The notes under the pieces: generated by a model | Seen by the model: only the letters and a program-made list of their open reading frames with translations | Told to the model about the DNA's origin: nothing | The model's database searches: none | In this document: piece by piece, positions 1 to 6,523 of the stretch | Numbering within the stretch: the stretch's first letter is position 1 | Layout: every line of letters starts with the position of its first letter | Source of the DNA: JAYWAM01 sp043782425 | GTDB taxonomy: Bacteria > Pseudomonadota > Gammaproteobacteria > Burkholderiales > Usitatibacteraceae | Length of the DNA stretch: 8,008 bases | Direction of reading: 5' to 3' | NCBI GenBank assembly: GCA_043782425.1 | Contig: JAYWAM010000369.1 | Coordinates: 1 to 8,008 of the forward strand | Made by a program: the position numbers and the translations under genes

Positions 1-343
1 CATCCAGTGATTTATACCGGGAATCCTTGGCGTTGTCCAGCTTGTTGTGCTAACCCCTTGGTTTTGACAACCATTCTCGGGAGGACATATTCACCCTGAA
101 GTGAGGGTAAACCCTAATTGCGGAAACTCTGAAAGTGTGCTAAGAAAAACCTGAGCAGGGGGCATACGTAATGAGGGAACCATCACCACAGCCTCGAATA
201 AGGCATTCAGGAACAAGCTGCGGCTGAGGCGTAGTCCCAACAACATCACACTTTCTATATCACACCCCGGCCCTGTCATTGAAGTCATAGTCATAGCAGA
301 GGTGGCGTTCGAGGGCAAGTTTCGCCGGAATAACAAATCAGTT
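1..343. other. Left intergenic stretch, no confident gene
   Basis: I see no gene here that I can support. Plus frame 1 is open from the left edge to a TGA at 97-99, which could be the tail of a gene outside the window, but 32 codons is weak evidence. A minus-strand frame at 91-336 is open for 81 codons from a TTG (67 codons from an internal ATG). Its product has no motif I recognise and no good ribosome binding site. Base composition is closer to 50% GC than in the neighbouring genes, which fits non-coding or decayed DNA. The sequence could be a remnant of an older gene or element, but I cannot name it. Confidence 0.4.
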
Positions 344-374
344 GTAGGATGGGTTGAGCGTAGCGATACCCATC
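344..374 (+). repeat. REP-like palindromic unit with GTAG foot, copy 1
   Basis: The 31-nt unit starts with GTAG (344-347), followed at once by a hairpin whose outer stem is GATGGGT (348-354) paired with ACCCATC (368-374), seven perfect pairs. A GTAG tetranucleotide at the 5' foot of an imperfect hairpin is the known hallmark of REP sequences mobilised by REP-associated tyrosine transposases (RAYTs). An inverted copy lies at 486-516 and differs by one base in 31. The unit is also related to the pair at 4864-4992, which shares GTAGG followed by a TTGGGTT-like stem. The family assignment is inferred; no transposase gene is in the window. Confidence 0.8.
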
Positions 375-485
375 ACCGTCTCTATGTGCGTGCCGATATT
401 TTGCCCAAAGATTGGGCGGGCGATGCGAACGGGGAAAAAGATTGCAGGGAGCGGGAGGGCGTGGTTGGTTGATTGATTGTTGATT

Positions 486-516
486 GATGGGTATCGCTGC
501 GCTCAACCCATCCTAC
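486..516 (-). repeat. REP-like palindromic unit, inverted copy 2
   Basis: This is the reverse complement of the unit at 344-374, matching 30 of 31 bases. The only difference is in the loop region. The stem is GATGGGT (486-492) with ACCCATC (506-512), and the GTAG foot reads as CTAC at 513-516. The two copies point toward each other across 111 bp, forming a REP doublet (BIME-like). Just before it, 463-485 is a low-complexity run of TTGATTGA-type repeats. Confidence 0.8.
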
Positions 517-566
517 TCTCTACGCTCGCTGATGTGAAAACGAGTTTAAAGAACCTCAGAACAAGT

Positions 567-592
567 GTCGTCCCCGCGAAAGCGGGGAACCA
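567..592 (+). repeat. GCGAAAGCGGG palindromic repeat, copy 1
   Basis: A 26-nt unit whose core is a hairpin with a GAAA tetraloop: the stem TCCCCGC (571-577) pairs with GCGGGGA (582-588). It belongs to the dispersed palindromes with core CCCGCGAAAGCGGG found in many proteobacteria, for example dRS3 of Neisseria. The opposite-facing copy at 610-635 matches at 22 of 26 positions. Function is unknown; in Neisseria such repeats serve as integration targets for filamentous phages, but nothing here shows that role. Confidence 0.8.
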
Positions 593-609
593 TTTTCCCT
601 TACGAAACA

Positions 610-635
610 TGGATTCCCGCTTTCGCGGGAATGAC
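610..635 (-). repeat. GCGAAAGCGGG palindromic repeat, inverted copy 2
   Basis: Reading the minus strand, this 26-nt unit has the stem ATTCCCGC with GCGGGAAT around a GAAA loop. It is the inverted partner of 567-592, separated by 17 nt. One of the four differences from its partner pair is compensatory: T-A in this copy is C-G in the other. The doublet sits about 80 bp beyond the yheS stop codon, so an RNA read from the minus strand could fold it, but no T run follows it as in a standard terminator. Confidence 0.8.
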
Positions 636-715
636 AAATCAGGCGAAATTATTCACGCTTCTATCGAAAATTGGAAATACGTTACCTCAGTTTGAATCGC
701 ACCCGCCTATCCGCC

Positions 716-2632
716 TCAAGCAGCCGATTCCTGTCTGAGCGTCTCCAGCTCGGCTTGCACCCATAACCAATCTTCTTCGAGGTGCAAGATGCGCGCCGCC
801 ACTTCGCCTTGGCGCTTGATCGATTCTTGCAGCTTGTCTTTGTTGATCTCGGCATAGGCATCCGCGCCTAACAACCAAGCTTCCAGCGCCACGCGCTCGC
901 TGCTGAGGTTATTGATTTCTTTTTCCAGTTTGACGAGACGGGTTTCGAGGGGCTTGCGCGCGGCGCTGGCTTTTTGGCGCGCTTCGGCTTGCTGGCGCTT
1001 TTGCAGCTTGCGGTCGGGCGCGGCTTCTGCGTTGTTTGATGCGGCGGGCTTTCTGCGATTGGCGTGGTAATCGCGCGCCCAGTTCTTGTAATCGTCGAGA
1101 TCGCCTTCGAATTCGCTCAGTCCGCCTTCGGCAACCAGCCACAACTGATCGGTGGTGGCCTTGAGCAAATGGCGATCATGCGCCACCACCACCAGCGTGC
1201 CGCTGAATTCCTGCAAGGATTCGGCCAGGGCTTCGCGCATTTCGATATCGAGATGATTGGTAGGCTCGTCGAGCAACAATAAATTGGGGCGTTGCCACAC
1301 CAGCAAAGCCAGAGCAAGGCGCGCTTTTTCTCCGCCGGAGAACAGGCGCACCGCAGCGCTCACCTGGTCGCCGCGAAAATCAAGCCCACCAAGAAAATTG
1401 CGTAACTCCTGCTCGCGCGTGAGCGGGTCTATGCGTTGCAGATGCCTGAGCGGCGATTCATCGAGACGCAATTGATCGACCTGGTGCTGGGCGAAATAGC
1501 CGATCTTGAGACCGCTTGCCGCATGCCGCTCACCGGATAGCAACGCCAGATCGCCCACCAGCGTTTTGAGCAGCGTCGATTTGCCTGCACCGTTTGGCCC
1601 CAGCAGGCCGATGCGCTCGCCATAAAACAAAGTCCAGTTGACGGCGGAAAGGATTGGCGAACCTGCATAGCCGACTGCACCATCGATCAACTGTAGCAAC
1701 TGACGCGGGCTGGTTTGCGGCTCGCGAAACGTGAAACTGAAAGGCGATTCGACATGCGCCGCTGCAATGACTTCCATGCGCTCCAGCGTTTTCAGGCGGC
1801 TTTGCGCCTGCTTGGCCTTGGTGGCCTTGGCACGAAAACGGTCAACGAAGGCGTGCAGGTGAGCGATCTGCTTTTGCTGCTTGGCATACTGCGACTGCTG
1901 CAAAGCAAGCTGCGCGGCGCGCGCTCTTTCAAAGGCGGAATAATTGCCGCTGTATTCGTTGAGCTTCTGGTTATCGATATGCACGATGCGCGTCACCACG
2001 GCATCAAGAAAATCGCGGTCGTGAGTGATAAGCAGCAGCGTACCGGCATACGACTTCAACCAGTCTTCAAGCCACATCACGGCGTCGAGATCGAGGTGAT
2101 TGGTGGGCTCATCGAGCAATAACAGATCCGAGCGACACATCAGCGCCTGCGCCAGATTAAGACGCATGCGCCAGCCGCCGGAAAATTCGCCCACCGGCCT
2201 GGCCTGCTGTTGCTCGTTGAACCCCAAGCCGCTTAACAGTGCGGCGGCGCGTGAGCGCGCCTGATAACCGCCAATGGCCTCGAACTTGTCGTGCAATTCG
2301 CCCAGCGCCTCCCCTGACGCATCATGCGCAGCTTCGGCCAAGGCTTGCTCCACCTGGCGCAATTCGCTGTCGCCATCGAGCACGAAATCCAGCGCCGATG
2401 ATTCAGACGCGGCTGTCTCCTGCGCAACGTAAGCGATGACCCAGCCGGGCGGCAAGTCGAGATTGCCGGCATCGGCGATGGCTTCACCACGGATCAGCGC
2501 AAACAGGCTCGTCTTGCCGCAGCCGTTAGGCCCCACCAGGCCGACTTTGTGGCCGGGGAAAATAGTGGCGTTTGCGCCCTCGATGAGGCGCTTGGCGCCG
2601 CGCGCTAAAGTGAGGTTAGTGATGCGTAGCAT
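716..2632 (-). CDS. yheS: ABC-F family ATPase, YheS type
   Basis: Soluble ABC ATPase with two nucleotide-binding domains and no membrane segment. ABC-F proteins bind the ribosome at or near the E site and affect translation; YheS is a housekeeping member whose precise role is less clear. In the 638-aa product, domain 1 has Walker A GPNGCGKT (34-41), signature SGGWR (151-155), Walker B ending DEP (174-176) and H204. The inter-domain P-site tRNA interaction motif region (about 225-300) contains RFRAKATKAKQAQSR. Domain 2 has GPNGAGKS (345-352), SGGEK (432-436), DEP (455-457) and H485. A charged coiled-coil tail spans about 540-638. Length and sequence follow E. coli YheS closely (about 637 aa). 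I chose the ATG at 2632 because MLRITNLTLARG aligns with the family N-terminus; the open frame runs to 2776, but that part lies inside xth. No clear Shine-Dalgarno is present, so coupling to xth is likely. Confidence 0.95.
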   Translation of the reverse strand: MLRITNLTLARGAKRLIEGANATIFPGHKVGLVGPNGCGKTSLFALIRGEAIADAGNLDLPPGWVIAYVAQETAASESSALDFVLDGDSELRQVEQALAEAAHDASGEALGELHDKFEAIGGYQARSRAAALLSGLGFNEQQQARPVGEFSGGWRMRLNLAQALMCRSDLLLLDEPTNHLDLDAVMWLEDWLKSYAGTLLLITHDRDFLDAVVTRIVHIDNQKLNEYSGNYSAFERARAAQLALQQSQYAKQQKQIAHLHAFVDRFRAKATKAKQAQSRLKTLERMEVIAAAHVESPFSFTFREPQTSPRQLLQLIDGAVGYAGSPILSAVNWTLFYGERIGLLGPNGAGKSTLLKTLVGDLALLSGERHAASGLKIGYFAQHQVDQLRLDESPLRHLQRIDPLTREQELRNFLGGLDFRGDQVSAAVRLFSGGEKARLALALLVWQRPNLLLLDEPTNHLDIEMREALAESLQEFSGTLVVVAHDRHLLKATTDQLWLVAEGGLSEFEGDLDDYKNWARDYHANRRKPAASNNAEAAPDRKLQKRQQAEARQKASAARKPLETRLVKLEKEINNLSSERVALEAWLLGADAYAEINKDKLQESIKRQGEVAARILHLEEDWLWVQAELETLRQESAA

Positions 2633-3405
2633 TACAGCTTGCCGTCGTAGTCGATGATAAGCGGCGCGTGATCGGAGAAGCGCTGGTCCTTGTAAATCGC
2701 CGTCTTGCGCGCTGTGGCGGCGATGCCCGGCGTGGCGATCTGGTAGTCGATACGCCAGCCGACGTTCTTCGCCCACGCCTGGCCGCGATTAGACCACCAG
2801 GTGTATTGCTCGGCGCGTTGATCGAGGGTGCGGAACACATCGACAAAACCCAGTTCGTCGAAAATACGTGACAGCCAGGCGCGCTCTTCGGGAAGAAAGC
2901 CGGAGTTTTTGCGATTACCGCGCCAGTTCTTGAGATCAATTTCCTTGTGCGCTACGTTCCAGTCACCACACAGGATGATTTCGCGCCCCGATTGTTGCAA
3001 TTTCTTGAGATGCGGGAAAAAGCGTTCCATGAAGGAAAACTTGATCGCCAGGCGCTCCGGCGAAGTCGTGCCGGAGGGAACATAGACCGAGATCACGCTG
3101 AGCTTCTCAAAATCGAGCTGCAAGAAGCGCCCTTCGGCGTCGATGTCGGCGATGCCCAGGCCGGTGACCACCTTGCCGGGCGGCGTGCGCGTATAGATGC
3201 CGACACCGCTATAACCTTTTTTCTCGGCTGCATGAAAATAGCCGCTCAAGCCCTTGACATCCAAGGCTTGCGGCGGCAGATCTGCAGCTTGCGCCTTCAG
3301 TTCCTGAAGACATACCACGTCGGCTTTTTGGCCTGAAAGCCAGGGGAAAAATCCCTTGCTGGCGGCGGAACGGATACCATTGAGGTTGGCAGTGATGATG
3401 CGCAT
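2632..3405 (-). CDS. xth: Exodeoxyribonuclease III
   Basis: Cytoplasmic AP endonuclease and 3'-5' exonuclease of base excision repair; it cuts the backbone at abasic sites and clears blocked 3' ends, using Mg2+. The 257-aa product has the whole exonuclease-endonuclease-phosphatase fold active site: N7 in the opening TANLNG, E35 in LQELKAQ, Y108 in SVYVPSG, D148 and N150 in GDWNVAH, D220 in WRIDYQ, and D245-H246 in SDHAPL. This is the usual length for the family (E. coli XthA is 268 aa). The start is certain from the canonical MRIITANLNGIRSA opening. The stop codon overlaps the yheS start by one base (TAATG, 2630-2634), so the two are probably one transcript. No Shine-Dalgarno precedes the ATG and a TATAAC hexamer lies only four bases upstream, which raises the possibility of a leaderless mRNA. 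Confidence 0.97.
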   Translation of the reverse strand: MRIITANLNGIRSAASKGFFPWLSGQKADVVCLQELKAQAADLPPQALDVKGLSGYFHAAEKKGYSGVGIYTRTPPGKVVTGLGIADIDAEGRFLQLDFEKLSVISVYVPSGTTSPERLAIKFSFMERFFPHLKKLQQSGREIILCGDWNVAHKEIDLKNWRGNRKNSGFLPEERAWLSRIFDELGFVDVFRTLDQRAEQYTWWSNRGQAWAKNVGWRIDYQIATPGIAATARKTAIYKDQRFSDHAPLIIDYDGKL

Positions 3406-3480
3406 GGACGTTATAGGCGTTGTAATTAAAACAGGAAAGCGCGATTATGCTATGAATCCGCCATTTTCCACACAGTTAAA
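3406..3480. promoter_or_regulatory. Compact divergent promoter region xth/pyrE
   Basis: Seventy-five bases separate the divergent starts of xth and pyrE and must hold both promoters. For xth (minus), TATAAC at 3410-3415 is a good -10 match, with a weak TTTCCT 17 nt upstream (3433-3438). For pyrE (plus), TTGTAA (3420-3425) and GATTAT (3443-3448) are spaced 17 nt and each match consensus at 4 of 6. TATGCT (3446-3451) is an alternative -10. The signals overlap, so the two promoters may compete. There is no hairpin with a T run, so the attenuation known for E. coli pyrE is not visible here. These assignments are by eye. Confidence 0.45.
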
Positions 3481-4146
3481 ATGACTTCTCCTAACGATTC
3501 GCAGCACGATTTTCGCCGCCAGTTTGTTGAATTCGCCATCGCGCAGAAGGTGCTGTGCTTCGGTGAATTCAAGACCAAGGCCGGGCGTGTTTCGCCGTAT
3601 TTCTTTAACGCCGGGCTGTTTCACGACGGCGCGAGCCTGCGCCATCTGTGCCGCTACTATGCCCAGGCGGTCCAAGCCTCGGGCTTGGCGTTCGATATGC
3701 TGTTCGGCCCCGCCTACAAGGGCATAGTGCTGGCGGCGGGAACGGCGATCGCGCTTGCCGAATATGGGCAGAATCTGCCTTTTTGTTACAACCGTAAAGA
3801 GGCCAAGGACCACGGCGAGGGGGGAGTCACGGTTGGCGCCCCACTTAAAGGCAGGGTTTTGATCGTGGACGACGTGATTTCTGCGGGAACCTCGGTGCGC
3901 GAGTCAGTGGCGCTTATCCACGCGGCGGGCGCCAGCCCGGCTGGCGTGCTTATTGCACTAGATCGCCAGGAGCGTGGCCAAGACAGGCTTTCGGCCGTAC
4001 AAGAGGTCAGCCAGACCTACAAGATTCCCGTTATAGCGGTCGCCACGCTGCAGGATGTCATCGCTTATCTGGGTGAAACTACAGAAGCAACAGATCATTT
4101 AAAGCACATTGAAGCATACAAAAAAATATACGGCGTAGCAGTTTAG
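3481..4146 (+). CDS. pyrE: Orotate phosphoribosyltransferase
   Basis: Cytoplasmic enzyme of de novo pyrimidine synthesis that joins orotate to PRPP, giving orotidine 5'-phosphate and pyrophosphate; it works as a dimer sharing active sites. The 221-aa product has the orotate-binding region GEFKTKAGRVSPYFFNAG (28-45), FGPAYKG (75-81), the flexible catalytic loop RKEAKDHGEGG (105-115) and the PRPP-binding motif VLIVDDVISAGTS (126-138). Length is close to that of E. coli PyrE (213 aa), with a slightly longer N-terminus. ATG 3481 is the most likely start because the family region begins at about residue 10, though it has no Shine-Dalgarno. A 10-codon upstream frame (3452-3484) ends in an ATGA overlap with this start. 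The DUF4124 gene begins 33 bp downstream and is probably co-transcribed. Confidence 0.97.
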   Translation: MTSPNDSQHDFRRQFVEFAIAQKVLCFGEFKTKAGRVSPYFFNAGLFHDGASLRHLCRYYAQAVQASGLAFDMLFGPAYKGIVLAAGTAIALAEYGQNLPFCYNRKEAKDHGEGGVTVGAPLKGRVLIVDDVISAGTSVRESVALIHAAGASPAGVLIALDRQERGQDRLSAVQEVSQTYKIPVIAVATLQDVIAYLGETTEATDHLKHIEAYKKIYGVAV

Positions 4147-4179
4147 CGCCCGCGCACTGGAAACCGCATAGGAAACCAT

Positions 4180-4857
4180 ATGAAGCACTCTCGAATACAA
4201 AAACGAAGCTGTAATTGGTGTACCGCGTCCGTAGTCGCCCTAATCATGACCGCCAGCGGCGGCGCAATCTCATCGACATTCAAATGTGTCGACGATAAAG
4301 GCACGACGCATTACGGCGACACCATGCCGCCACAGTGCGCCGACAAGCCGTTCAAGGAAATAAGCGGGCAAGGAACCGTCACGAAAGTACACGAGGGGCC
4401 ACTCACCCCTGAACAGATCAAGGCGCGCGAAGAAGAGCTCGCGAAGAAAGTTGAGGAAGAAAAACGCCAGGCCGAACAAAAACGCAAGGATGCAGCATTG
4501 CTCGCCACTTACGCCAGCGAGAAGGAGTTTGATATTTTCCGCGACCGCACCATTGAGCAGATCAACGTACGCTGGAACACCGCCAGCCAGCGCTCAAAGG
4601 AAATCGACACCCGGCTGGCGAAGCTCAACAGCGAAATGGAGTTTTACCAGGAAGGCAAAAGCAAGAAAAACACGACAAATGAAGCGCCTGCGCAGCTCGT
4701 CAATGAACTGGCGCGTACGCAAAACGAGCGTAAGGTAGTTGAAGACGCCATGAAGAAAATGCAGGAAGAAATTAAGGAAATAAACGCAAAATTTGACAAC
4801 GATAAAGCGCGCTGGAAAGAGTTGAAACTGACTCCGGCGCAGTTGCGCAAACAGTAG
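4180..4857 (+). CDS. Secreted DUF4124 protein with coiled-coil tail
   Basis: Function unknown. The 225-aa product opens with a likely Sec signal peptide: basic residues 1-9, hydrophobic stretch about 17-27 (ASVVALIMTAS), and a probable cut after A29-I30-S31. The mature protein would sit in the periplasm. Residues 33-53 are the DUF4124 core, TFKCVDDKGTTHYGDTMPP followed by QC; C36 and C53 could form a disulfide. The rest is highly charged and predicted helical, with coiled-coil-like stretches at about 78-105 and 137-210 rich in E, K, Q and R. There is no transmembrane segment after the signal. AGGAAA (4170-4175) supports the ATG at 4180. Two cysteines (C11, C14) inside the signal peptide n-region are unusual, but there is no lipobox. 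It lies 33 bp after pyrE and converges on gatB. DUF4124 is a recognised family name only and gives no biochemical role. Confidence 0.85.
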   Translation: MKHSRIQKRSCNWCTASVVALIMTASGGAISSTFKCVDDKGTTHYGDTMPPQCADKPFKEISGQGTVTKVHEGPLTPEQIKAREEELAKKVEEEKRQAEQKRKDAALLATYASEKEFDIFRDRTIEQINVRWNTASQRSKEIDTRLAKLNSEMEFYQEGKSKKNTTNEAPAQLVNELARTQNERKVVEDAMKKMQEEIKEINAKFDNDKARWKELKLTPAQLRKQ

Positions 4858-4863
4858 GGCCTT

Positions 4864-4906
4864 TGTAGGTTGGGTTAGGCGCGGCTTTTTGCGCCGTAAC
4901 CCAACA
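4864..4906 (+). repeat. REP-like hairpin unit with GTAG foot, left copy
   Basis: After TGTAG comes a long hairpin: GTTGGGTTA (4869-4877) plus GGCGC (4878-4882) pairs with GCGCC (4891-4895) plus TAACCCAAC (4897-4905). That is 14 base pairs with one bulged G and an 8-nt loop. The GTAG foot next to the stem (4865-4868) is the REP/RAYT signature. It begins seven bases after the stop codon of the DUF4124 gene, so its transcript would end in or pass through the hairpin. No T run follows, so this is not a textbook intrinsic terminator, though it may act to halt transcription or protect the 3' end. Confidence 0.85.
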
Positions 4907-4954
4907 AAAGCCAGCGTACCTGTGCGGCTATCCGTGGGCGTTGAGGCTTGGAGC

Positions 4955-4992
4955 TGTTGGGTTACGCGATAAAGCCGCTAACCCAACCTACA
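4955..4992 (-). repeat. REP-like hairpin unit with GTAG foot, inverted right copy
   Basis: Inverted partner of 4864-4906. The stem is GTTGGGTTA (4956-4964) with TAACCCAAC (4979-4987), nine pairs, extended by GCG/CGC after a one-base bulge. The foot reads CTAC at 4988-4991. The outer arms of the two units (4864-4877 and 4979-4992) are perfect 14-nt inverted repeats, so the pair can fold either as two hairpins or as one large structure. It lies 30 bp beyond the gatB stop, between two convergent genes, a common REP location. Confidence 0.85.
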
Positions 4993-5022
4993 GGAATCGC
5001 CCCGGCGCGATTGCTGGCGGCA

Positions 5023-6477
5023 TTAGTTCGCAAGCTTGTTTTTGAGAACCTCGTTCACCTGCGCGGGATTGGCCTTGCCCTTGCTGGCTTTCATCACCTG
5101 ACCTACCAGGGCATTGAAGGCTTTTTCCTTGCCGGCGCGGTATTCTTCTACGGATTTCGGATTGGCTGTAATGATGTCATCAACAATTTTCTCGATGGCG
5201 CCGCTGTCGGAAATCTGCTTCAGCCCTTTGGCTTGAATGATAGCGTCGGCATCACCTTCGCCGCGATACATCGCCGCAAACACTTCCTTTAACATCTTGC
5301 CGGAAAGCGTGTTATCCGCATTGCGCCTGAGCATGCCGACCAGTGCGGCAGGGCTTACCGGGCAACGCTCTATATCAATGCCATCGCGATTCAAGGCGGC
5401 GGCAATCTCGCCCGTCATCCAGTTGGCGATTTGCTTGGCGGCCAGCACGCTGTCGCTTGATCCTAGCGCTTTAAAAGCCGCTTCAAAGTAATCCGCCCAA
5501 GCCCGGCTTTGGGTCAACAGCCCGGCATCATAGGCCGGGAGTTTGTAATCGTTCACAAAGCGTTCGCGCTTTGCCTGCGGCAGCTCAGGCAGGGTGCTGC
5601 TGATTTGCGTCAGCCATTCCTCGCTGATTTCCAGCGGCAGCAAATCCGGATCGGGGAAGTAGCGATAGTCCATCGCATCCTCCTTGGAGCGCATGGGCCG
5701 CGTTTCATCTTTTTCCGAATCGTAAAGGCGCGTCTGCTGCACGATGCTGCCGCCATCTTCGAGGACTTCAATCTGCCGCCGCGCTTCGTATTCGATGGCC
5801 TTTTCCAGAAAGCGGAAAGAGTTGAGGTTTTTGATCTCACAACGCGTGCCGAGCTTGTCGCTGCCGCGCGGGCGCACCGACACATTGGCATCGCAGCGGA
5901 ACGAACCTTCCTGCATGTTGCCGTCGCAAATTTCCAGATAAGTGACGATGGAATGCAAGGCTTTTGCATATATCACCGCCTCTTGCGCGCTACGCATGTC
6001 GGGCTCGGAAACGATTTCCAGAAGCGGCGTCCCGGCGCGATTCAAATCGATGCCGGAAACGCCACCGCTCTCCAACCCCTCGTGCATGGATTTTCCCGCG
6101 TCCTCCTCAAGGTGCGCGCGCGTCAGACGCACCACTTTTTCACTTTCTCCAACCTGAATGCGCAGCTCGCCCCCGCTGACCACCGGCAGTTCAAACTGGC
6201 TGATCTGATAGCCCTTGGGGAGATCCGGATAAAAGTAATTTTTGCGCGCGAACACCGAGCGCGCAGCGATGCGGCCGCCTACCGCGAGGCCAAACTTGAT
6301 GGCGCGTTCCACCGCACCCTTGTTCAACACCGGCAACACGCCAGGCAGCGCCAGATCGACCGCCGATGCCTGCGTATTAGGCGGCGCGCCAAACGCCGTC
6401 GCTGCGCCCGAAAAAATTTTTGACCGGGTAGAGAGTTGAGTATGGGTTTCCAACCCGATGACGACTTCCCATTGCAT
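5023..6477 (-). CDS. gatB: Asp-tRNA(Asn)/Glu-tRNA(Gln) amidotransferase subunit B
   Basis: GatB is the kinase and tRNA-binding subunit of the GatCAB complex. With ATP it activates the carboxyl of mischarged Glu-tRNA(Gln) or Asp-tRNA(Asn), and ammonia from the GatA glutaminase then makes Gln- or Asn-tRNA. The 484-aa product has ETHTQL (10-15), RKNYFYPDLPKGYQISQ (78-94), HLEEDAGKS (122-130), DLNRAGTPLLEIVSEPD (144-160), GNMQEGSFRCDANVSVRP (186-203) and KNLNSF (216-221). A YqeY-like helical tail spans about 325-484, and the length is normal. I chose the ATG at 6477 because AAGGA (6486-6490) lies 8 nt upstream; a TTG at 6483 is in frame but too close to it. gatC and gatA, often in the same operon, are absent from the 1.5 kb upstream, so they must be encoded elsewhere. 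Confidence 0.97.
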   Translation of the reverse strand: MQWEVVIGLETHTQLSTRSKIFSGAATAFGAPPNTQASAVDLALPGVLPVLNKGAVERAIKFGLAVGGRIAARSVFARKNYFYPDLPKGYQISQFELPVVSGGELRIQVGESEKVVRLTRAHLEEDAGKSMHEGLESGGVSGIDLNRAGTPLLEIVSEPDMRSAQEAVIYAKALHSIVTYLEICDGNMQEGSFRCDANVSVRPRGSDKLGTRCEIKNLNSFRFLEKAIEYEARRQIEVLEDGGSIVQQTRLYDSEKDETRPMRSKEDAMDYRYFPDPDLLPLEISEEWLTQISSTLPELPQAKRERFVNDYKLPAYDAGLLTQSRAWADYFEAAFKALGSSDSVLAAKQIANWMTGEIAAALNRDGIDIERCPVSPAALVGMLRRNADNTLSGKMLKEVFAAMYRGEGDADAIIQAKGLKQISDSGAIEKIVDDIITANPKSVEEYRAGKEKAFNALVGQVMKASKGKANPAQVNEVLKNKLAN

Positions 6478-6496
6478 TTTCAAAGTCCTTTTTCAC

Positions 6497-6523
6497 CACA
6501 AAGATCACAAAGCACACCAAGGC
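6497..6523 (+). repeat. Three 9-nt CACAAAG tandem units
   Basis: CACAAAGAT, CACAAAGCA and CACCAAGGC run in tandem with a 9-nt period just upstream of the gatB ribosome binding site. Strings of ACCACAAAGNNCACAAAG are a common dispersed intergenic repeat in environmental bacteria. On the minus strand the block would be in the 5' leader of gatB mRNA. Any effect on gatB expression is speculation. Confidence 0.6.

Noticed and set aside
91..336. Minus-strand 81-codon frame
   Set aside because: TTG start, no ribosome binding site, no recognisable motif; not enough to call a gene.
155..472. A plus-strand frame of about 105 codons without a stop
   Set aside because: It has no ATG start or ribosome binding site and runs through the REP unit at 344-374, giving the peptide GWVERSDTHH often seen in spurious predicted proteins over this kind of repeat.
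344..635. CRISPR-like array of short palindromic repeats
   Set aside because: Only two inverted pairs of different families, with no direct repeats, regular spacers or cas genes.
2633..2776. N-terminal extension of the ABC-F protein by 48 residues
   Set aside because: The extra segment lies inside xth and is shadow sequence of that gene; the YheS family N-terminus matches the ATG at 2632.
5509..6423. A 304-codon plus-strand frame opposite gatB
   Set aside because: It is antisense to the clearly coding gatB, with no family motif; a GC-rich shadow frame.
6478..6483. TTG start two codons upstream for gatB
   Set aside because: It is only two bases from the AAGGAC ribosome binding site, whereas ATG 6477 has the correct 8-nt spacing.
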